Positions 16,998 to 25,725 of a DNA stretch of 44,318 nucleotides are shown here, piece after piece. The notes under the pieces were generated by a model. It was not told where the DNA came from and did not search any database. It saw only the letters and a program-made list of their open reading frames with translations. Source of the stretch: Deltaproteobacteria bacterium (GTDB taxonomy: Bacteria; Desulfobacterota; Dissulfuribacteria; Dissulfuribacterales; UBA3076); NCBI GenBank assembly GCA_003194495.1, contig PQXE01000016.1, forward strand, positions 1-44,318, written 5' to 3'. Position 1 is the stretch's first letter; every line of letters starts with the position of its first letter. The translations under genes and the position numbers were made by a program.

Positions 16998-17585
16998 ATG
17001 TCAAGAAAAGCAAAGATCAGCAGGACTACAAAAGAAACCGACATAAATTTGAGTCTTAATATAGATGGCCAAGGGAAGGCATCCATAAATACCGGAGTGG
17101 CCTTTTTGGATCATATGTTGACACTTTGGACTGTGCATGGCTTCTTTGATCTGGATCTCAATGCCACAGGAGACCTGGAGGTGGATGCACATCATACGGT
17201 AGAGGATATAGGGATATGCCTGGGAAAGGCTTTGGTTCAGGCGATTGGGGACTTGAGCGGCATAAAACGTTTTGGAAATGCTTCCGTACCTATGGAGGAA
17301 ACCCTGGCTTGTGTAAACCTCGACATCTGCAACAGGCCTTATCTGGTTTACAAGGTAAATTTTCTTACGTCCAAAACAGGGAATTTTGATACGGAACTGG
17401 TTGAGGAATTCCTGCGGGCCATGGTAGTAAATAGCGGCATGACTCTCCACGCTCAGGTACCTTATGGAAAAAACAGCCATCATATTGCAGAAGCGGTCTT
17501 CAAGGCACTAGGCAGGGCTATTGATCAGGCAACACAGTTTGATCCCAGATTAAAAGGCCCTCTTTCCAGTAAGGGGACGCTATAA
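16998..17585 (+). CDS. hisB: Imidazoleglycerol-phosphate dehydratase HisB
   Basis: Manganese enzyme of histidine synthesis that dehydrates imidazole glycerol phosphate to imidazole acetol phosphate. I choose the ATG at 16998 (195 residues); the GTG at 16989 would add three residues. Signature repeats are present: [26 protein letters not shown] and [14 protein letters not shown], which hold the metal-binding histidines. Single-domain form, without the phosphatase fusion of enteric bacteria. It is isolated from other his genes here, followed after 27 bases by a lipoprotein gene. Confidence 0.95.
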   Translation: MSRKAKISRTTKETDINLSLNIDGQGKASINTGVAFLDHMLTLWTVHGFFDLDLNATGDLEVDAHHTVEDIGICLGKALVQAIGDLSGIKRFGNASVPMEETLACVNLDICNRPYLVYKVNFLTSKTGNFDTELVEEFLRAMVVNSGMTLHAQVPYGKNSHHIAEAVFKALGRAIDQATQFDPRLKGPLSSKGTL

Positions 17586-17612
17586 TTTTCAGAAGCAGGA
17601 GGGATAACAGAC

Positions 17613-18323
17613 ATGAAAAGCACAAATTCTAGAACATCCCAGGCCATTTCCCTTTTTTTGCTGTTATTTTGCCTGATTGCCCCTGTTTTGTTTTTGCAGG
17701 GATGCAACGGCTTTTTCCAAAAAAGGGATGAAACAAAACAGACTCCGGTTCCAGTGCTAAACCGGATTGCGGTTCTTCCAATGGACCGGGCATTCGCCCA
17801 GCCCGGTCAGGAAAGACCAACCTGCCTCTTGAGCGACCCTTTGCCTGATATCCGCAAGATAACGCCGGAGGCAAGCAGTGAAGTGACTCGTCTTTTATTT
17901 CAAAATTTTCAGGGTGATCAAAAGTTCTTGATTGTGTCTGAGGGCCGGTGCATAGGTTTTTTGAATTCCCTGTTAGCCACAGACATAAAGGCTTCAAAGC
18001 TCCGGTTGATCCAGGCATTTGGCGAGGAACTCGAAGTAGATGCCGTATTGTACAGCAAACTCTTCAGGTTTGAAAATCGCATAGGCGGAGAATATTCGGT
18101 CAAAAGGCCTGCCTCTGTGGCCTTCACCCTCCAAATAATCCGGGTTTCAGACGGAGCAACACTTTGGCGCAATACGTTTGATGAGACACAACAGGCATTA
18201 ATGGAAAATCTCCTGAAAGCCGGGCTGTACAGAAAAACAGGCTTACGCTGGCTTACCGCCGCCCAACTGGCGGACTATGGCCTTAACCAGGCCGCTGACG
18301 AACTCAAGAATCTCCTTCCCTGA
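17613..18323 (+). CDS. Putative outer-membrane lipoprotein
   Basis: 236 residues. A hydrophobic signal (about 12-29) ends in the lipobox LQGC, with the lipidated cysteine at residue 31. The mature part begins RIAVLPMDRA and contains a domain typical of small lipoproteins that assemble near the envelope: EVTRLLFQNF, LRLIQAFGEELEVDAVLYSKLFRF, SVAFTLQIIRVSDGATLWRNTFDETQQ. The plan resembles the LpoB/GNA1162/CsgG-like anticodon-binding-fold lipoproteins. The exact family is not certain. AGCAGGAGGGAT precedes the ATG. It is downstream of hisB and upstream of the RNase gene but probably functionally unrelated. Confidence 0.7.
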   Translation: MKSTNSRTSQAISLFLLLFCLIAPVLFLQGCNGFFQKRDETKQTPVPVLNRIAVLPMDRAFAQPGQERPTCLLSDPLPDIRKITPEASSEVTRLLFQNFQGDQKFLIVSEGRCIGFLNSLLATDIKASKLRLIQAFGEELEVDAVLYSKLFRFENRIGGEYSVKRPASVAFTLQIIRVSDGATLWRNTFDETQQALMENLLKAGLYRKTGLRWLTAAQLADYGLNQAADELKNLLP

Positions 18324-18381
18324 TTTTCGGCTGGATGGTAGTTATTCGCTCCCTTCCAAAAAGTGTGAACGGTTATGTTAA

Positions 18382-20397
18382 ATGAAAATATCAACTAACC
18401 AGGTAGTTGAATTCCTGGAAGGACAGCGTTTTATCTGCGCCCAATGTATCGCTAAGAAGGGAGCCAGATATCACTTGCTGACCCATCTTGGGAGAGAAAT
18501 CAACCTCGCCTCCAGCCGTTTTATCCACGTATCTACACAGCAATTATCTGCTAGAGCAAGAGATATCCGTATTAAGAAATTAAACGAAATTTATGACCGC
18601 AGAGAGGCACTGAAAGAAAAAATCAACATTCCTGAACTATGGGAACTGGTTGAAGACGAACAGGCACTCTGGCCTCCGGGGAAATTGGCCGAACTGGCCT
18701 TTGAACAGACAGTGGAGCCCGACCATGAGGCCGCCTTTATTCGAGCGGTAATAGACGATCATACATACTTTAAATTCAGAGAGGGGATGATAAAAGTCCA
18801 ATCTCCTGAGGCAGTCAAGCGAATTCTGGATCAACGTGCCAGAGAGGCAGAACGTTTTGCACGACTTATCAGGGGAAGCCAGTGGCTTGAGGACCTGTGG
18901 TCAGACAGCTCACTAAAAAAGGAAAAGGCCATTATTGAATTTGATGACCCGGATATTTCGTTCTGGATATCAAACATCAAAGACTTCTGTATAAATGGAG
19001 ACGAGTCAGAGCAAGCCGTTTTAGTTCGCGAACTGTTCAGACAGGCAGGCCTTAGCAGCCCTACAGCCCCATTCAACACCCTTATCAAGGCAAAAATATG
19101 GGATGAAGAAGAAAATCTTGAGTTGCTTAGATATGAAATAGACACCGAGTTTTCCAAGGCGGTCATCCAACAGGCGGAAGCGCTGGCTGAATTCCCGGTA
19201 GATACAAAAAAAGAAGGCCGGGAGGACCTGACCGGACTTCATACTTTTACTATAGATGGACCGGAAAGCCTGGATCTTGATGATGCATTGAGCCTCAGAG
19301 AGGTCAATAACAAATGGGAAGTCGGCGTCCACATAACCGACATCGGGCTTCAGATAGAGCACGACACCCCTTTATTTAAAGACTCAATCCAGAGAGGAAC
19401 AACCATTTATTTGCCGGACCGTAAAATCTCAATGCTCCCTGAAATACTTTCCCAGGGGGCCTGGAGCCTTGAGATGGGAACGGATCGAAGGGCCCTATCC
19501 TTTTTTATGTATTTGGACCCGAAAGGAAACATCCTCTCCCGACGAATACTCCGTAGCGTAATAAATGTTAAAGAGCGCCTTACATACGAGGACGCCGAGG
19601 CAAGAATAGAGGTAGAAGGACATCCATTCCACAATCTCTATGAACTCTGCGTGGCCCGCCGGACCAGAAGAATTGAAGACGGCGCCCTTCCTCTGCCCAT
19701 CCCTGAACTTGTCATACAGGTTGATGAGACCGGAGAGGTAGAAGTAGGACTTTCTCAACCAGGGCCAGGCCGTTTTCTTATAGCAGAGTGCATGATTCTG
19801 GCAAATCTCGTAGCAGCCCAATTTTTAAGAAATCATGCTATCCCGGCACTTTACCGAAGCCAACCTCCACCAAGGGACCGCATTATCTCCGGGGACGAAA
19901 CAGATATGTTGGCCAATTTCAGGCAAAGAAGACTCATCAGTAGAGGTAATCTGGGGACTGAGCCTGACATACATCACGGTCTTGGTCTGGATGTATATAC
20001 CACTATAACTTCGCCATTAAGACGTGGGCTTGATCTCCTTATGCAGCAGCAGATTACATACATGCTGGCGAGAGGCAAACCACTTCACGCAAAAGAAGAC
20101 CTGATAAAATTTGCCATATTCCTACAACAGGGCCTTAGTGCTGCTGCTGCAGTACGCCAGGCAAGGACCCGTTACTGGCTGCTGAAACATATGGAAAAAA
20201 GGAAAGATGAGCCACTTGACGCATGGATACTGGAAACAGGTCAGCACAAGATACTTGCCGTACTTTCGGGTTATCTTCTGACTGTGGAACTTCCGATAAT
20301 ACCGGGGCAGAGGTACTCATGGGACCAACAAGTCAAGGTGCGAATCAAAAAAGTCAATGCCAGAGAAAATATCCTAAAAATGGACTGGGGACACTAG
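18382..20397 (+). CDS. RNase II/RNase R-family 3'-5' exoribonuclease
   Basis: 671 residues. The RNB catalytic core begins near residue 285: FTIDGPESLDLDDALSL carries the metal-binding aspartates, followed by VGVHITDIG, TIYLPDRKISMLPEILSQGAWSL and the later SQPPPRD...TSPLRR region. The C-terminus (about 635-671) looks like a small S1-type beta barrel. The N-terminal 280 residues are divergent, with no clear cold-shock domain motif. It degrades single-stranded RNA 3' to 5'. The ATG lacks a clear Shine-Dalgarno; a GTGAACGGTTAT motif (18366-18377) like MITE ends sits just upstream. Confidence 0.88.
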   Translation: MKISTNQVVEFLEGQRFICAQCIAKKGARYHLLTHLGREINLASSRFIHVSTQQLSARARDIRIKKLNEIYDRREALKEKINIPELWELVEDEQALWPPGKLAELAFEQTVEPDHEAAFIRAVIDDHTYFKFREGMIKVQSPEAVKRILDQRAREAERFARLIRGSQWLEDLWSDSSLKKEKAIIEFDDPDISFWISNIKDFCINGDESEQAVLVRELFRQAGLSSPTAPFNTLIKAKIWDEEENLELLRYEIDTEFSKAVIQQAEALAEFPVDTKKEGREDLTGLHTFTIDGPESLDLDDALSLREVNNKWEVGVHITDIGLQIEHDTPLFKDSIQRGTTIYLPDRKISMLPEILSQGAWSLEMGTDRRALSFFMYLDPKGNILSRRILRSVINVKERLTYEDAEARIEVEGHPFHNLYELCVARRTRRIEDGALPLPIPELVIQVDETGEVEVGLSQPGPGRFLIAECMILANLVAAQFLRNHAIPALYRSQPPPRDRIISGDETDMLANFRQRRLISRGNLGTEPDIHHGLGLDVYTTITSPLRRGLDLLMQQQITYMLARGKPLHAKEDLIKFAIFLQQGLSAAAAVRQARTRYWLLKHMEKRKDEPLDAWILETGQHKILAVLSGYLLTVELPIIPGQRYSWDQQVKVRIKKVNARENILKMDWGH

Positions 20398-20400
20398 GAA

Positions 20401-20432
20401 TTGGGTGATTGGGTGATTTAGTGATTGGGTAA
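20401..20432. repeat. Degenerate 8-9-bp tandem repeat before the DUF2760 gene
   Basis: TTGGGTGATTGGGTGATTT and following units repeat GATTGGGT with small variations. It fills the spacer between the RNase stop and the DUF2760 start, leaving no ordinary Shine-Dalgarno. It is the same microrepeat type as in the bioC tail. Confidence 0.6.
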
Positions 20433-20439
20433 TTGAATT

Positions 20440-21147
20440 ATGAAAAATGGCAATTTTCACAGGAATATACTGGTAAGCTCACTTTTGTGTTTCGGCAGTC
20501 TGACCGGTCTGGCAGGCGCGGCAATCTATTTTGATCCAACTCTTATGAATAACTGGATCGGCCCTGCCATTCTGGGGGCCCCTCCGGCAATTGGCCTGAT
20601 CTTCTATCTCATAGCAAGATCATGGACGAAGGAAGTTGCTCCATCTTTGGATACAGAGAAAGCTGTCGAACCCGAAAAAGAGGAAATCACAACAGGTCCT
20701 GAAACAGCACCGCCTCCAAGCAAAGTTACGGTCGATGACGATTTCAATCACCAAATCATTCTTGCCTCGGAGATCGCTATAGTCCAGACTTTGGGCTTGC
20801 TCCAACGGGAAGGCAGACTTATTGACTTCCTGCAGGAGGACATAGAGCCCTATGACGATGCCCAAATAGGTGCTGCAGTCAGGGAAGTTCATCGTGGGTG
20901 CAAAGCCGCATTAAAGGAAGTCTTTGGGCTCTCGCCCGTGCTTAAGGCCGCCGAGGGAAGCCAGGTGGAAATAGAGGAAGATTTTGACCCTACCCGGATC
21001 AAACTTATAGGCAATATCCGGGGCAATCCCCCTTTTAAAGGAACACTCCGCCACTGCGGGTGGAAGTTCACTGAAGTACACCTGCCCGAATGGACGGCAA
21101 AGGAAAAGACCGACGTCCTGGCACCTGCTGAAGTGGAAATATCGTGA
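20440..21147 (+). CDS. DUF2760-type membrane protein of an Hsp70 module
   Basis: 235 residues. Two membrane spans near the N-terminus (about 8-28 and 36-54). A charged proline-rich linker (EKAVEPEKEEITTGPE) follows, then a compact cytoplasmic domain. It has ASEIAIVQTLGLLQREGRLIDFLQEDIEPYDDAQIGAAVREVH, the core I recognise as DUF2760, and ends with GTLRHCGWKFTEVHLPEW. DUF2760 proteins commonly sit next to atypical Hsp70 genes; the function is unknown. Its stop TGA lies inside an 8-bp duplication (CGTGAGAG) created by a MITE; before that insertion the stop overlapped the next gene start as GTGA. Confidence 0.82.
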   Translation: MKNGNFHRNILVSSLLCFGSLTGLAGAAIYFDPTLMNNWIGPAILGAPPAIGLIFYLIARSWTKEVAPSLDTEKAVEPEKEEITTGPETAPPPSKVTVDDDFNHQIILASEIAIVQTLGLLQREGRLIDFLQEDIEPYDDAQIGAAVREVHRGCKAALKEVFGLSPVLKAAEGSQVEIEEDFDPTRIKLIGNIRGNPPFKGTLRHCGWKFTEVHLPEWTAKEKTDVLAPAEVEIS

Positions 21148-21150
21148 GAG

Positions 21151-21298
21151 GTAACCGTTCACACTCCCTGGCAGCCGACAGGCTTTTGCAGGGTTTCAAC
21201 CGCGGACAAGGTTGCACCAAAAGGCGTATTCTCAACGGATTGTGCTTTGAAACCCGGAAAAGGCTGTTGGCTGTCAGGGGGGGGAAGTGAATGATTAC
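21151..21298. mobile_element. GTAASCGTTCAC-family MITE, copy M3 (B-type core), at the DUF2760/hsp70 junction
   Basis: Left end GTAACCGTTCAC; right end GTGAATGATTAC, whose inverse GTAATCATTCAC matches the left end at 10 of 12 positions. Flanked by CGTGAGAG at 21143-21150 and 21299-21306. The core matches M2 (12538-12683) almost base for base and folds as a long hairpin with a 47-base loop. Its right end carries a run of eight G followed by AAGTGAATG, giving a strong Shine-Dalgarno-like site and the ATG of the hsp70 gene. Confidence 0.9.
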
Positions 21299-23114
21299 CG
21301 TGAGAGAGTCCCGATACATTGTCGGCATAGACCTTGGTACCACCAACTGTGTCCTTTCTTACATAGACACCCAGAAAAAACATGACCTTACGACAGCCCA
21401 AATAAACATCTTTCCGGTACCTCAGCTTGTAGCCCCTGGAGAAGTCGGGGAAAAGGACCTTCTCCCCTCCTTTATATATCTCCCCACTGATCAGGAAAAG
21501 CAGGGGGGAAGACTCACAATGTCATGGAATCCGTTTGGTGACCGGGTAGTCGGGACCTATGCCAAGTCCAGAGGGGCAGAGGTTCCCGGGAGGCTTGTTG
21601 TATCCGCCAAGAGCTGGCTATGTCATACCGGGGTGGATCGCACCGCCCCGATTCTGCCTGCCGACGCCCCGGAAGATGTGCAAAAACTCTCCCCGATTGT
21701 GGCCGCGGCCTCATACCTGCGCCACCTTAAGGCGGCATGGAACCAGACGGTTGCCAAAGAAAGCAAAGACCGGCTGGAAGAGCAGGTTATCTATCTTACC
21801 ATTCCCGCATCCTTTGATGCAGTGGCCAGAGAACTCACTGTAAAGGCCGCAAGCTCAGCAGGCTTTGATAACATTACACTCCTGGAAGAGCCCCAGGCGG
21901 CCTTTTATGCCTGGCTCCACGCATGCGGGGATAGCTGGAAGGAGGAAGTGAGTCCGGGAGATCTTATACTGGTCTGCGATATAGGAGGAGGCACCACGGA
22001 TTTCAGCCTGATTAGCGTTACCGGCAAAGACGGAGAACTCGGTCTTGAGCGGGTAGCAGTGGGTGATCACATACTCCTTGGAGGCGACAACATGGATCTT
22101 GCCCTTGCATACAGCCTCAGCGAAGGCTTGAAGGCCAAGGGTACCAGGCTTGATTACCTCCAGATGCAGACACTCTGGCATAATGCCCGTATGGCAAAGG
22201 AAAAACTCCTTGCCGATCAAGAGATTTCAGAAGCCCCTGTGGTTATTCCGGGACGGGGGTCAGGCCTTGTGGGGGGCACGGTCCGCACCGCCCTGGAAAA
22301 AGAACAGGTGGAATCGTTGATGCTTGAAGGTTTTCTCCCTGCCTGCAAAAGTAATGAACGGCCTCAACATCATCCCAGGCTCGGACTCCAGGAAATGGGG
22401 CTGCCCTATGTGAACGATACTGCCATAACCAGACATCTCGCCAGGTTTCTTGACATCCATTCAGATAAATCCGATTCCTCCCAAGGTGTGCCCGGACCCA
22501 CTGCCATCCTGTTCAATGGAGGGGTATTAAAGCCCCGGATTATTCGCCGGCGCATATTAGAGATTATCGCTCCATGGCTGCGTGAAAAGGGATCTCCTGA
22601 ACTAAAGGAGCTTACAAGCCCGGACCTGGACCTTGCTGTCGCACAGGGTGCGTCATATTACGGCCTTGTTCGCAGAGAAGGGGGACTCAGGATCCGGGGA
22701 GGCATCGCCCGTTCATACTACTTGGGGATTGAAGTCGCCAGGCCAGCAGTACCCGGCCTCCCTCCAGTCATAAAAGCCCTCTGTGTTGTTCCTCAGGGCA
22801 TGGAAGAAGGCAGTTCGGTCTCCCTTCCGGAAAGAACTTTCGGACTTGTGGTCGGACAACCAGTGGAATTTCGTTTTCTGGCTTCTACTATCAGGCCGGA
22901 TGATAGTGTTGGAGATCTGATCAATGACTGGGACGAAACCACAGAACCCATAACGACCCTTCAGACATCCATGGAAGCATCAGGGATTGAACCCGGAACT
23001 GTGATACCCGTTCAACTTGAGGCCACGGTCACGGAAATAGGCACACTGGCTTTGTCTCTGGTCTCGAAAGAAAAAGACCTCCGCTTTGATCTGGAATTTA
23101 ATGTGCGTGGCTGA
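21291..23114 (+). CDS. Atypical Hsp70-family protein, second module
   Basis: 607 residues. ATPase motifs: [10 protein letters not shown] (11-20), LTIPASFDAVARELTVKAA, LLEEPQAAFYAWL, LVCDIGGGTTDFSL (227-240), GDHILLGGDNMD, and LFNGGVLKPRIIRRRI as the adenosine motif. A short beta-rich C-terminal part (about 480-607) replaces the full substrate domain and helical lid. The ATG at 21291 lies in the end of MITE M3. The GTG at 21300, in the target duplication, is the likely ancestral start (MRESRYIVGIDLG). The gene sits between the DUF2760 and HEAT-repeat genes, a membrane-linked Hsp70 module distinct from that at 8057. Confidence 0.9.
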   Translation: MITVRESRYIVGIDLGTTNCVLSYIDTQKKHDLTTAQINIFPVPQLVAPGEVGEKDLLPSFIYLPTDQEKQGGRLTMSWNPFGDRVVGTYAKSRGAEVPGRLVVSAKSWLCHTGVDRTAPILPADAPEDVQKLSPIVAAASYLRHLKAAWNQTVAKESKDRLEEQVIYLTIPASFDAVARELTVKAASSAGFDNITLLEEPQAAFYAWLHACGDSWKEEVSPGDLILVCDIGGGTTDFSLISVTGKDGELGLERVAVGDHILLGGDNMDLALAYSLSEGLKAKGTRLDYLQMQTLWHNARMAKEKLLADQEISEAPVVIPGRGSGLVGGTVRTALEKEQVESLMLEGFLPACKSNERPQHHPRLGLQEMGLPYVNDTAITRHLARFLDIHSDKSDSSQGVPGPTAILFNGGVLKPRIIRRRILEIIAPWLREKGSPELKELTSPDLDLAVAQGASYYGLVRREGGLRIRGGIARSYYLGIEVARPAVPGLPPVIKALCVVPQGMEEGSSVSLPERTFGLVVGQPVEFRFLASTIRPDDSVGDLINDWDETTEPITTLQTSMEASGIEPGTVIPVQLEATVTEIGTLALSLVSKEKDLRFDLEFNVRG

Positions 23115-23126
23115 GTATATTATTCC

Positions 23127-23993
23127 ATGTCATCTATAGTCCCATTTGATTCCAGGGAACGTCTCCTGACCCAGGCCAAGAAATATATATCTGATCCAGG
23201 ACTAATAATTGCTGAAAAGGATCGGGCAATACCTCTGTTACTCCGGGTACTCAAGCTTGGGGAGCTTAAACTCAGGCGAAAAATTATCCTATTATTGGGA
23301 AGTTTTGCCAAAGAGGATGTCTATTGGCCATTGTATGAGATTATGTGCGACCCGGAAGAGCCGGACGAACTAAGAGATCAGGCAGCTCTGCACCTCAGCG
23401 TAATAGCACCCTTCCTGGATGACCCCCATGCCCTGATCAGAAAATTAATTGCAGACCTGAAAAACCCTGATACGGATATTAAAGTCCGTGCCATATTAGC
23501 CTTGGGCTGGGAAGGCAATATGGGAGCTGCTTTATCCCTGATTGAATGTCTGTATGACCTTGATGAAGAGATACAGGAAGTAGCAGTCAGTGCGTTGTGT
23601 AATCTGAAAGACAGCCGTGTAATCGGGCTTCTGTTTGACAGAATGCAGCATTGCTCTCTGGACCAGAAAAGGGCCATCCTCTTTAATCTGTGGAGATTCA
23701 AGGACAAGCAGAAAGAGATCAGTGAAATTTACAGAAAAGAATTAGAACAAGGGGAACCTTCCCTGAGACTGGACATACTCATACTCCTGGGCCAACTGGA
23801 CAACGATATGAGCCACGAGGAACTCTATCGCTCCTTCCTTAAAGATCCCAATCCAAAGATAAGGGCCCTTGCCCTCGATCGCCTGGGTACTATGATGTCA
23901 ATAGAACTTGACCATGTTCTCCCTTTTCTGGACGATCCTGCCATGGAGGTTAAAAGGACGGCTATAAGTATTGTTCAAAGTTATAAGAAGTAA
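23127..23993 (+). CDS. HEAT-repeat protein
   Basis: 288 residues, all helical. About seven HEAT-like hairpins: AIPLLLRVLKLGELKLRRKII, LYEIMCDPEEPDELRDQAAL, IRKLIADLKNPDTDIKVRAI, LIECLYDLDEEIQEVAVSAL, LLFDRMQHCSLDQKRAIL, YRSFLKDPNPKIRALALD and FLDDPAMEVKRTAISIV. No PBS-lyase catalytic features. The ATG follows the hsp70 stop by 12 bases, so it is in the same operon. HEAT arrays are binding scaffolds; it probably serves as a client- or partner-binding arm of this Hsp70, by context only. Confidence 0.82.
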   Translation: MSSIVPFDSRERLLTQAKKYISDPGLIIAEKDRAIPLLLRVLKLGELKLRRKIILLLGSFAKEDVYWPLYEIMCDPEEPDELRDQAALHLSVIAPFLDDPHALIRKLIADLKNPDTDIKVRAILALGWEGNMGAALSLIECLYDLDEEIQEVAVSALCNLKDSRVIGLLFDRMQHCSLDQKRAILFNLWRFKDKQKEISEIYRKELEQGEPSLRLDILILLGQLDNDMSHEELYRSFLKDPNPKIRALALDRLGTMMSIELDHVLPFLDDPAMEVKRTAISIVQSYKK

Positions 23994-24048
23994 TAATGGG
24001 CATCCTTCATTTTATAGTTTACATTTTCAACATTGGTGGATGCCAGCC

Positions 24049-24125
24049 ATTAGCTGTTAGGTATTAGGTGTAAAACTTGTATAAAAACGGCCTGTTAAGC
24101 CAATAGCTAACTGCTAACAGCTAAT
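24049..24125. repeat. 77-bp palindromic repeat with TTAGCTGTTAG ends
   Basis: ATTAGCTGTTAG (24049-24060) and CTAACAGCTAAT (24114-24125) are perfect 12-bp inverted ends. The ends resemble those of repeat C (4731, 30741) but the interior differs. It lies between convergent HEAT and otsA genes and may double as a two-way terminator. Confidence 0.65.
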
Positions 24126-24169
24126 CGCACAAAAGGCAGTTTCGACCAAAGATAGATTTTCCAGTGACA

Positions 24170-25663
24170 CTAATTAGATGCAAGGGGAATCTCAGGCATA
24201 TAATCTTCAACAGCAGGAAATGATCGAAGATTCTTGGCAATGGCAGCCCCTAAAAAATTGTTTGCCCACCAGATAATATCTCTATGATGCACTACCTCTC
24301 TGAGCCGGTGCATCCTGTTATGCCTTTCCGCTTGATCCATGTGAAATGCCTGATAAATGGCGTCGGACATCCCTTCAACATCATAGGGATTAACCATGAT
24401 AGCCCCTCTGTGCAACTGGGCGGCAGCACCTGCAAACTCACTGAGAATCAGCACACCATTTTCTTCCAGATTACAGGCACAGTACTCTTTTGCGACCAGG
24501 TTCATCCCGTCTTTCAGCGGAGTAATTATTGCGATTTCAGCCAAACGATAATAGGCCAAAAGCTCAGAGCGATCCAGGCTTCTGTAGAGATAGTGTATTG
24601 GCACCCAGCCTGATTGGGTAAACTGTCCATTTATTTCACCAACAAGACGGTATAACTCTTCCCTAAGCATCTGGTATTCAGGAACCTCCTCTCTGCTGGG
24701 GACTACGACCTGAACCAGGGTGATCTTCCCCTGAAGTTCAGGAAAACGAAAAAGCGCGTCTTTAAAGGCCTCAAGCCTCTCCGGTATACCCTTGGTGTAG
24801 TCAAGACGATCAACACCCAGTATTACCTGGCGATTTGGTAAAGCCTCGTGGAGGTACCATGCCATATCGGCCACTTCTTTAGATTCTGCATCCCGGGCAA
24901 ATGCATCATGATCAATACTGATAGGAAAGGCACCTACCCTGACCCGCTTATCTCCTACAATAACAGTAACAACAGACCCCCTTCCGGAAGTCCTGATACC
25001 TGGACTTATATGACGGAGGCACTGGATAAAATTCTTGCGGTCCCTCATGGTCTGAAAACCGACCAATTCATATTCAAGGAGTGCCCTGAGGATCTGGGCC
25101 CTCCATGGTAATTTCATGAAGATATCCGCAGAGGGAAAGGGAATGTGGAGAAAAAACCCTGTGTTCCTTTCTATTCCAAGCTCCTTAAGGGACTGGGCCA
25201 TATGCATGAGATGGTAGTCATGGACCCATATATAATCGGTCTCACTGCTGTGCTTTATTGTAATTTCAGCGAATTTGCGGTTGACGTTGAGGTACTGCTG
25301 CCAATACCTGGGCCTAAAATTGCAGCGAGTCTGTAAATCATGGAACAGGGGCCATATAACCTCATTGGAAAATCCGTAGTAGTAGTCACCGGCCTCACCG
25401 GCTGAGAGCGGTACTGGATAAAGTCTATATCCGGCCTCACGAGACGCCGGTTCAATGAGCCCGGCAAGATCTTCGTCATCAGTCCCACCGGACCAACCGA
25501 TCCAGACCCCTCCCCTGTTCCTGAAGACCGGAGCAAGGGCAGTCACAAGGCCACCTGCACCAGGCTTTATCTCCAATCCGTTCGGTCCATGGACCAGACG
25601 AATAGGCAAACGGTTTGAAACTGCTACTATCCTGGTACCTGACTTTTCCACACATTCCCCCAT
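24170..25663 (-). CDS. otsA: Alpha,alpha-trehalose-6-phosphate synthase OtsA
   Basis: Family GT20 enzyme that joins a nucleotide-activated glucose to glucose-6-phosphate, giving trehalose-6-phosphate. 497 residues. Motifs: AVSNRLPIRL near the start, GGLVTALAPVF, GVWIGWSG, IWVHDYHLMHMAQSLK, FFLHIPFPSADIF, and LGVDRLDYTKGIPERLEAF, plus the C-terminal PLKDGMNLVAKEYCA. ATG at 25663 without a clear Shine-Dalgarno; the upstream spacer is a GATTGTTGATTG microrepeat. It forms a set with otsB and a treT-like gene upstream. Confidence 0.95.
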   Translation of the reverse strand: MGECVEKSGTRIVAVSNRLPIRLVHGPNGLEIKPGAGGLVTALAPVFRNRGGVWIGWSGGTDDEDLAGLIEPASREAGYRLYPVPLSAGEAGDYYYGFSNEVIWPLFHDLQTRCNFRPRYWQQYLNVNRKFAEITIKHSSETDYIWVHDYHLMHMAQSLKELGIERNTGFFLHIPFPSADIFMKLPWRAQILRALLEYELVGFQTMRDRKNFIQCLRHISPGIRTSGRGSVVTVIVGDKRVRVGAFPISIDHDAFARDAESKEVADMAWYLHEALPNRQVILGVDRLDYTKGIPERLEAFKDALFRFPELQGKITLVQVVVPSREEVPEYQMLREELYRLVGEINGQFTQSGWVPIHYLYRSLDRSELLAYYRLAEIAIITPLKDGMNLVAKEYCACNLEENGVLILSEFAGAAAQLHRGAIMVNPYDVEGMSDAIYQAFHMDQAERHNRMHRLREVVHHRDIIWWANNFLGAAIAKNLRSFPAVEDYMPEIPLASN

Positions 25664-25664
25664 T

Positions 25665-25725
25665 GGATTGTTGATTGTTGATTTATCATTGCTCTATTGT
25701 ACTATTCTCATGCCTTCTCTATTCC
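25665..25725. repeat. Repeat F copy 1 between otsB and otsA
   Basis: A GATTGTTGATTG microrepeat followed by TCATTGCTCTATT and ATTCTCATGCCTTCTC. The same order of blocks occurs at 26545-26602. The right part encodes the last residues of OtsB (GIEKA) and its stop on the minus strand. Confidence 0.65.
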
